64,000 nucleotides of DNA from Paenibacillus oryzae (GTDB lineage: Bacteria > Bacillota > Bacilli > Paenibacillales > Paenibacillaceae): the NCBI RefSeq assembly GCF_001675045.1, contig NZ_LYPA01000064.1, positions 372,001 through 436,000 of the forward strand, given 5' to 3'. Shown in pieces: positions 59,127 through 64,000 of the stretch. The first letter of the stretch is position 1. Every line of letters starts with the position of its first letter. A model generated the notes under the pieces. It saw only the letters and a list, made by a program, of their open reading frames with translations, had not been told where the DNA came from and made no database searches. The translations under genes and the position numbers were made by a program.

Positions 59127-60173
59127 ATGTGGAGGTCATTGGGCAAAACGCTGCAAATCGCCGCAACCTATATGGGTACCATTGTTGGAGCCGGCTTTGC
59201 GACAGGACAGGAAATTTTGCAATTTTTTACCCGTTTCGGTTATTGGGGAACGGCTACGATCGCGCTGGCAACCATACTTTTTATATGGCTCGGGGCAAAA
59301 ATGATGCTGATTGCAAGCGATATATCCGCCAAATCGTACGAGGATTTGAACAAAGCGTTGTTTGGAGAAAAATACGGCCGGTTGATCAGCTATTTTATGC
59401 TGGTTATTTTGCTTGGCGTCACCGCCGTCATGCTGGCGGGCGCAGGCGCCATTTTTTACGAGCATTGGAATATTTCTTATCAGGCCGGCTTACTGGCGAC
59501 CATGGCCTTTTCTTTTCTTTTGCTTCGAAAAGGGATGAAAGCCATCCTGGCCGTTAATTCAGTTGTTGTGCCCGTCATGCTGGTTTTTACCGTATTTGTT
59601 ATCATTGACACCTTTAATACTCCCGGTGCAGGCAGATTTACTACGCTAACCACCGATTATTCCGTATGGGCCGCATGGGCCTCCCCGTTTCTGTACACTG
59701 CTTTTAACCTATCGCTTGCCCAGGCGGTGCTTGTTCCGCTCGGCGCAGAAATCAAAGACCGTAAAACAATTATTTGGGGCTCCTGGATCGGGGGCATCGG
59801 CATAGGGTTCATGCTGTTGGCCGGACACATAGCATTGTCGCTTCACATGCCCGGCATTCAGCAATTCGCCATTCCGATGGGGGGTATAGCCAGAGGGCTT
59901 GGCTACTATGTGCAGCTGATTTATATCTTTATTATTTTTGCTGAAATATTTACAACGCTGATCGCCGATATCTACGGCTTGACGCTCCAGCTTCAGGAGC
60001 GTCTTAAATGGCCGCGCGAGATGCTTACGTTCGCCGTCCTGGCCGTTTGTTATTTTACAAGCCAAATCGGCTTTGGCACGCTGCTCTCTATCCTCTATCC
60101 GATATTCGGTCTGATCAGCCTGGGATGGCTGCTGCTTATCATATCCAAACGAATGAAATTAGGCGGCCTTTAA
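59127..60173 (+). CDS. YkvI-like membrane transporter (APC-superfamily-like)
   Basis: 348 residues with about ten hydrophobic helices. The start MWRSLGKTLQIAATYMGTIVGAGFATGQEILQFF carries the glycine-rich unwound helix GTIVGAGFATGQE of LeuT-fold transporters, and the family is YkvI, found across Firmicutes. Substrate unknown (amino acid or ion symport is likely). GGGAGG or GGAGGG lies near ATG 59127. It is convergent with the yhaN-like gene, without a clear terminator between them. Confidence 0.88.
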   Translation: MWRSLGKTLQIAATYMGTIVGAGFATGQEILQFFTRFGYWGTATIALATILFIWLGAKMMLIASDISAKSYEDLNKALFGEKYGRLISYFMLVILLGVTAVMLAGAGAIFYEHWNISYQAGLLATMAFSFLLLRKGMKAILAVNSVVVPVMLVFTVFVIIDTFNTPGAGRFTTLTTDYSVWAAWASPFLYTAFNLSLAQAVLVPLGAEIKDRKTIIWGSWIGGIGIGFMLLAGHIALSLHMPGIQQFAIPMGGIARGLGYYVQLIYIFIIFAEIFTTLIADIYGLTLQLQERLKWPREMLTFAVLAVCYFTSQIGFGTLLSILYPIFGLISLGWLLLIISKRMKLGGL

Positions 60174-60197
60174 AGGGCCTGGACTTTGTATGCCGAG

Positions 60198-60249
60198 CTT
60201 GGGTTTTAATCTTGTGTTTCAAGCTTGTGTTTTAAGCTTCTGCTTTAAG
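60198..60249. repeat. Four 13-bp tandem repeats spanning the yhaN stop codon
   Basis: Units begin at 60198, 60211, 60224 and 60237 (CTTGGGTTTTAAT, CTTGTGTTTCAAG, CTTGTGTTTTAAG, CTTCTGCTTTAAG). The last unit contains the minus-strand stop codon of yhaN (60245-60247); the others lie beyond it. Confidence 0.85.
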
Positions 60250-63200
60250 CCAATTGAACGGCTCCGATATCCAGCAGCTTCGCCGAGGGATTGGCGGCAA
60301 GCAACTCATCGCGAATATGCTCATGGCATGTAAATAATACAATTTGCCGCTCCGCGGACAACCCCGAAATCAATTGAGCCGATGAGCGCAGCCTGCGCCG
60401 GTCGAAATTAACAAACAGGTCGTCCAGCAGCAGCGGCAATGTATTACCGCCTGCAACCTCTCTTGCAAGAGCAAGCCTCATGCACAAGTACAGCTGCTCT
60501 GCCGTTCCACGGCTCAACAAGGAGCTGTCTATCCGCATATGCTCTCTGCTCTCCAATTGTATAGACGCCCGTTCGGGAGACGCTAGCACTCTCCGGTAGC
60601 GACCCTCCGTTAATTGCTCCACATAGGCTGAAGCATTTCTCAATACGGCCGGTTGACGCTCTTGCTCGTATTTACGTCTCGTTGCGGCAATAAGTGCCTG
60701 TGAAAGAGCCAAAACGGCATACCTCTCCATATGGGCATCCAATGAAGCCTGGGCCATCTCGCGCTCCTCCAGCAGCTGCTGGCGCTTCGTGCTTTGAAGC
60801 AATCTCTCAAGCTCCGCCCGCCGGCTTCCCCGCCGCTCCAGAAGCTCCCGTTGACGTTCCTTTACTGAATTCAGCTCCGCTTGGGCCATTTCCAGCTTTT
60901 GTTGAAGGGCTTCCTCATCGGCGCTTTTAAGCAATGCCTCAAGTTTGCTAATAAACTCCGGCAGAAGGCCAGCCTTAAACTCGATGCCCAGCTTCAAATC
61001 CTCATCATCAAGCTCCTTCAGCCTGCCGAAATCCTTGATCGCCTGCTCCACAGCCTCATCGCCGGACAAGCCGCAACGCTCCAGCAATTGAAGGCGCTCT
61101 TCGCTCAGATAGGCTATGCGCTCCAACGACTCCGCCATTTCATGCTCCAGCTCACGCAAGCCGGCATCCAGTGCCAAAGCTTTGTCCCGGGCAGCGGCAT
61201 GGCGTTTAATATCAGCCTGCAGCAGCCGGAGGACAGCTGCTTCCTCGTGTTCGCCACGACGCAGCGCCGATTTCGATTTTTGACATAGGGACCATACCGC
61301 TGCTTCAAACGCTTCAAGCTCTGTGTCCCTTTGTTTTATCCGCTCCGTCAAACGGTCATACTGTCTCAAATGCTGCAAGGCAGACTCCGCCAGATCAAAC
61401 GTTTCCAATACAGCGGAAGGCGACATGGATTCCGGCAACGCACGCTTGCCAAGCCAGCTTTTCCACTGAATGGACTCCAATTCCATTTCCGCTTTAAGCT
61501 CCTGAAGCTTTTCCTGCCGTTCGGACATGTATTGCTCCAGGCTTTGAAGCCGTCTTTGCGCGTCTGCAAGCTCCGTTTCAAGCCGGCTTTCATCCTGCAA
61601 AGCTCCAACCGTTTCCTGCACAAGCGTCTTAAGTCTGGACCTAAGCTGCAATGCCGCAATCATTCCGTCTTCGCCGTTCACCCTGCCCATCCATTCATCA
61701 GCCGCAGGGCCTGGCTGCTCCAGCAGCTTGGCCAGCGCATCCCTGACAGCGCGTTCAGTCCCATCGTCATAACCTGCCGGATTTGCTTCCTGGCGTTTCT
61801 CTCCGCTTCGCCGCGATCTTGTGCCCGCGCGTGAACTTTCCTGCCTGGAGCGCCTCAGCCCGCCATATCCCAATGACGTAACGGAAGCCGCGAGCAGCGC
61901 TGCTGATGAAATCCAGACTGCAAGAGACCACTTATCGGCCGTTCCTGTCACGGCAATCGCCAACGCAACAGCTCCCAGCGCCAGACCCAGCAAAGGCAAA
62001 ATAAGCGGGGGCGGTTTTCCCGTTGATTGCCGTACCTCTGCCCGGTCGACTAAACGGGACGCGCTTTGCCTGCGTGCAGTCTCCATATCTGCCAGGCGGA
62101 AGGCTTCATCAAGAGCGTTCCAGGCAAGAATGAGCTGCGAGGAATCCAGCGGCTGCAAGGAAAAACCGTTTCCGCTGCCGCGGCGTCCCGAAGCAACAGC
62201 AAACAAGCGTTCCTCCGCAGCTTTTACACGTTCAGCCTGTTCTCTTGCCTGGAGGCGGTACGTTTCCAGTTCACCCGTCAGCCTTTCCGCCTTATGCTGC
62301 GCAACGGAAGACAGCTCCCGGCAAGACCTGACATAGTCGCGATCAGGCACCGTCACAGCCAGCTGCCGCAGCTGGCGCTCTGTCCAATGCGGCGAGATGG
62401 AGGCCATCATGGACCCGATAACTTCATCCAGGCTTTTCCGCTCATTATCCCATTCATTTCTTTGGTGGCGCAAATCCCTCATCCGCCCGGAGTCCTCCAG
62501 CAGCTCTGCCGTCTCCTCCTCCAATGCAATCAGCGACTCATCGAAAAACAGCAATTCCCTTTCCGAGCGCCTGAGCGCCTTATTCCGGCTTAATTGGGAT
62601 ACCCGCTCCTCGACTATTCGCCTCTCTTCCTGAAGCTGCTGCCAGGTCTGCCCAAAGCCTGCCGGCAGCAATCCGGCATAAGCAAGCCCCTCCCGCTCGG
62701 CGCTGAGCTCCATCCTGCGCAGCCAAAGCGGCCGAACTGCCGTTGCCTTGCGCAATAGCCGCACCTGGCCTTCATTCTCTTCCAGCGCACGCTCCAGCCC
62801 GCCCATCTCCAGCTCGGCCGCTTCCGCCTCTGCAAGCAGCTCGTTATAAGCGGCAATGCCGTCGCCCAGGCTGCGCAGCTCGCTGTCCAGCGACTCCACG
62901 GCTTTAGCCCCGTGATAAAGCTTTTGATTGCTTCCCCTCGGTTTGAACAGTTCCTCCAGCTCAGCCGCTATTTTTTTCTCCGCAGCCGCAACTGCCCGGC
63001 CTTCTTCCCAGCCCGCCTGATACAGGTAGCGGCCAAGCTCTTCCCCCGACAACGCTCCGGCCTCGCGAAGCTCGCTTAAGGTAACGGCATATAGATGGCG
63101 AAAAAGGCGTTCGTTGACGCCGCCAAGAAATTGCTTCTCCCAAACGGCTTGCTCTAGCCAGCCATCGTCCGCCCTATCCAAATCCTGCGATTGCTTCTCC

Positions 63201-63517
63201 TGATCCTTGCCAAGCCCCAGCCGTTTTAGACTCAATTTTCCGGCTGGACCATCCGCGTAACGCTCCAGCACATAGGAGGCATTTCCGTCATCAGAAAAAA
63301 GCAGCCGGCCGCCATGCCGTCCTCCGGCAACAGGCTCCATCCGCTCCGCAGGCAAATTGCGCCTTGCGAATCCATAAAGCATGCTTCTCAAGAAGCCAAA
63401 AACGGTGCTTTTCCCGGCTTCATTTGGTCCAAAAACGATAATAACCGGCGCATCAAGCTCAATGCGCCGGTTATTCAGTTGGCCAAAACCATCAATATGC
63501 GCCTCCAGCAAACGCAT
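60245..63517 (-). CDS. yhaN: SMC/RecN-like AAA ATPase (YhaN family)
   Basis: 1090 residues. Walker A is GPNEAGKST at residues 30-38, after MRLLEAHIDGFGQLNN. Long coiled coils (about 180-460 and 620-960) surround a central pair of hydrophobic helices (about residues 515-560, LILPLLGLALGAVALAIAV and WISSAALLAASV) that should anchor it to the membrane. The C-terminal ATPase half has a signature-like LSRGTAEQLYLCMRLAL and Walker B LPLLLDDLFVNFD. It is a Rad50/SbcC-type partner of the YhaO nuclease upstream, acting in DNA processing or repair. Confidence 0.93.
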   Translation of the reverse strand: MRLLEAHIDGFGQLNNRRIELDAPVIIVFGPNEAGKSTVFGFLRSMLYGFARRNLPAERMEPVAGGRHGGRLLFSDDGNASYVLERYADGPAGKLSLKRLGLGKDQEKQSQDLDRADDGWLEQAVWEKQFLGGVNERLFRHLYAVTLSELREAGALSGEELGRYLYQAGWEEGRAVAAAEKKIAAELEELFKPRGSNQKLYHGAKAVESLDSELRSLGDGIAAYNELLAEAEAAELEMGGLERALEENEGQVRLLRKATAVRPLWLRRMELSAEREGLAYAGLLPAGFGQTWQQLQEERRIVEERVSQLSRNKALRRSERELLFFDESLIALEEETAELLEDSGRMRDLRHQRNEWDNERKSLDEVIGSMMASISPHWTERQLRQLAVTVPDRDYVRSCRELSSVAQHKAERLTGELETYRLQAREQAERVKAAEERLFAVASGRRGSGNGFSLQPLDSSQLILAWNALDEAFRLADMETARRQSASRLVDRAEVRQSTGKPPPLILPLLGLALGAVALAIAVTGTADKWSLAVWISSAALLAASVTSLGYGGLRRSRQESSRAGTRSRRSGEKRQEANPAGYDDGTERAVRDALAKLLEQPGPAADEWMGRVNGEDGMIAALQLRSRLKTLVQETVGALQDESRLETELADAQRRLQSLEQYMSERQEKLQELKAEMELESIQWKSWLGKRALPESMSPSAVLETFDLAESALQHLRQYDRLTERIKQRDTELEAFEAAVWSLCQKSKSALRRGEHEEAAVLRLLQADIKRHAAARDKALALDAGLRELEHEMAESLERIAYLSEERLQLLERCGLSGDEAVEQAIKDFGRLKELDDEDLKLGIEFKAGLLPEFISKLEALLKSADEEALQQKLEMAQAELNSVKERQRELLERRGSRRAELERLLQSTKRQQLLEEREMAQASLDAHMERYAVLALSQALIAATRRKYEQERQPAVLRNASAYVEQLTEGRYRRVLASPERASIQLESREHMRIDSSLLSRGTAEQLYLCMRLALAREVAGGNTLPLLLDDLFVNFDRRRLRSSAQLISGLSAERQIVLFTCHEHIRDELLAANPSAKLLDIGAVQLA

Positions 63518-63534
63518 GTTCAGCCCTCCAATGC

Positions 63535-64000
63535 TTACTCATTCCGCCGACCCGCCGTTAATTGGACGGCCAGCTCGCGCGCCTCCTCCAGCAATCGGAG
63601 TGGAAGCGCCTCCCTCAGCTCCCGGCTCCGCCGGCCCAGCTTTCCATGACTGGCCAGCTCGCCAAGCGCAGAGGAAGCAAAGCGGCGCCATTCTTCCTCA
63701 TTGGCCTCCAGCTGCATGCCAAGCCTGTAAAGCTCGCCGGCAAAGCTGTCCTCCTGCAGCAAGGCTTGCCAATCCGTCATTGCGCCCGTTTCAATCTCCA
63801 GACTATAGATATAAACCCAAGCCTCTCCCTGAGCAGGCTCCAGCTCCCTTTGCAGGCTTTCCAGCAAGGCGGCTGCCGCTGTTTGCTCTGCCAGCTCGCC
63901 ATGCAAGGCTCCCCTGCCGTTCAGGATCAGCCGGAGCATGACCGGCCTGCCTCCGCTCTGGCCTCCAATATCGTCAGCCAGCTTCATCAATTGATCCAGC
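63535..64000 (-). CDS. yhaO: YhaO-type exonuclease/metallophosphoesterase, C-terminal part (cut by window end)
   Basis: The frame is open through the right edge; the N-terminal phosphoesterase domain lies outside the window. What is seen (155 residues) is the C-terminal capping domain with VMLRLILNGRGALHGELAE and WQALLQEDSFAGELYRLGMQLEANEEEW, as in YhaO/SbcD-like nucleases. It ends 17 bp before the YhaN start; the two genes form an operon and a probable complex. The family is assigned from this domain and the pairing. Confidence 0.85.
   Translation of the reverse strand, partial: LDQLMKLADDIGGQSGGRPVMLRLILNGRGALHGELAEQTAAAALLESLQRELEPAQGEAWVYIYSLEIETGAMTDWQALLQEDSFAGELYRLGMQLEANEEEWRRFASSALGELASHGKLGRRSRELREALPLRLLEEARELAVQLTAGRRNE

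Overview
The window looks like a chromosomal segment of a Gram-positive, spore-forming, motile Firmicute, most likely Paenibacillus or a close relative. The reasons are the strong AGGAGG-type ribosome binding sites, GTG and TTG starts, Bacillales-only families (YqhG, YqzE, DUF2536, YkvI, YhaN/YhaO, an Asp23/Gls24 protein), a B12-dependent ribonucleotide reductase and the many chemotaxis and two-component genes. This is inferred from protein resemblance, not from a database search. There is no prophage, insertion sequence, CRISPR array or rRNA operon. Most of the sequence is ordinary core and accessory chromosome of about 50% GC, with three visibly AT-richer patches (about 11.3 kb, 24.6-25.3 kb and 51.7-55.9 kb).

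Layout. 0-4.3 kb: the end of a CBS/CorC membrane protein, a 232-bp structured inverted-repeat element, tRNA-Thr, a 40-residue membrane protein, small conserved genes and a fused double ABC permease with no ATPase beside it. 4.3-10 kb: a signalling block on the minus strand with a methyl-accepting protein, then an operon of an MHYT-sensor hybrid histidine kinase, a lone receiver and a receiver/HD-GYP c-di-GMP phosphodiesterase, followed by a histidine-kinase remnant. 10-14 kb: an AI-2E family transporter and an AraC-GyrI regulator next to a GyrI-VOC-VOC fusion. 14-19.8 kb: nrdJ, with paired NrdR-like boxes, divergent from the yqhH-yqhG pair. 20-24.3 kb: secreted and envelope functions (amidase, YibQ-like deacetylase, Asp23 with a TetR regulator) and tRNA-Leu copy 1.

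24.6-35.1 kb: an AT-rich P-loop kinase, a double GH43 enzyme with a DUF1349 partner, an XRE regulator, and a complete cheA-cheW-mcp-cheR-cheB operon without cheY. The promoter in front of that operon has a palindrome filling the -35/-10 spacer, so the XRE protein is a candidate regulator. 35-43.6 kb: an ArsR-SRPBCC pair with a palindromic operator, another chemoreceptor, azoreductase and flavin reductases with an Rrf2 regulator, and a decayed MFS/TetR pair fused by a deletion. 43.6-50 kb: a BlaR/BlaI pair with two operators, a soluble PAS chemoreceptor, and a MerR-controlled membrane alpha/beta hydrolase.

50-56.2 kb: tRNA-Leu copies 2 and 3, in the same orientation, enclose an Xaa-Pro peptidase and an AT-rich response regulator/kinase/ABC module whose kinase has no membrane sensor. 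56.2-64 kb: small conserved genes, xpt, a lipoprotein, a YkvI transporter and the yhaN/yhaO pair, which runs off the window.

The strongest unusual signals are the structured repeat; the non-AUG start of the MHYT kinase; the CheY-less chemosensory operon and its spacer palindrome; the GyrI-VOC fusion; tandem repeats lying across the stop codons of nrdJ and yhaN; the triple tRNA-Leu(CAG); and the deletion-fused MFS/TetR locus.
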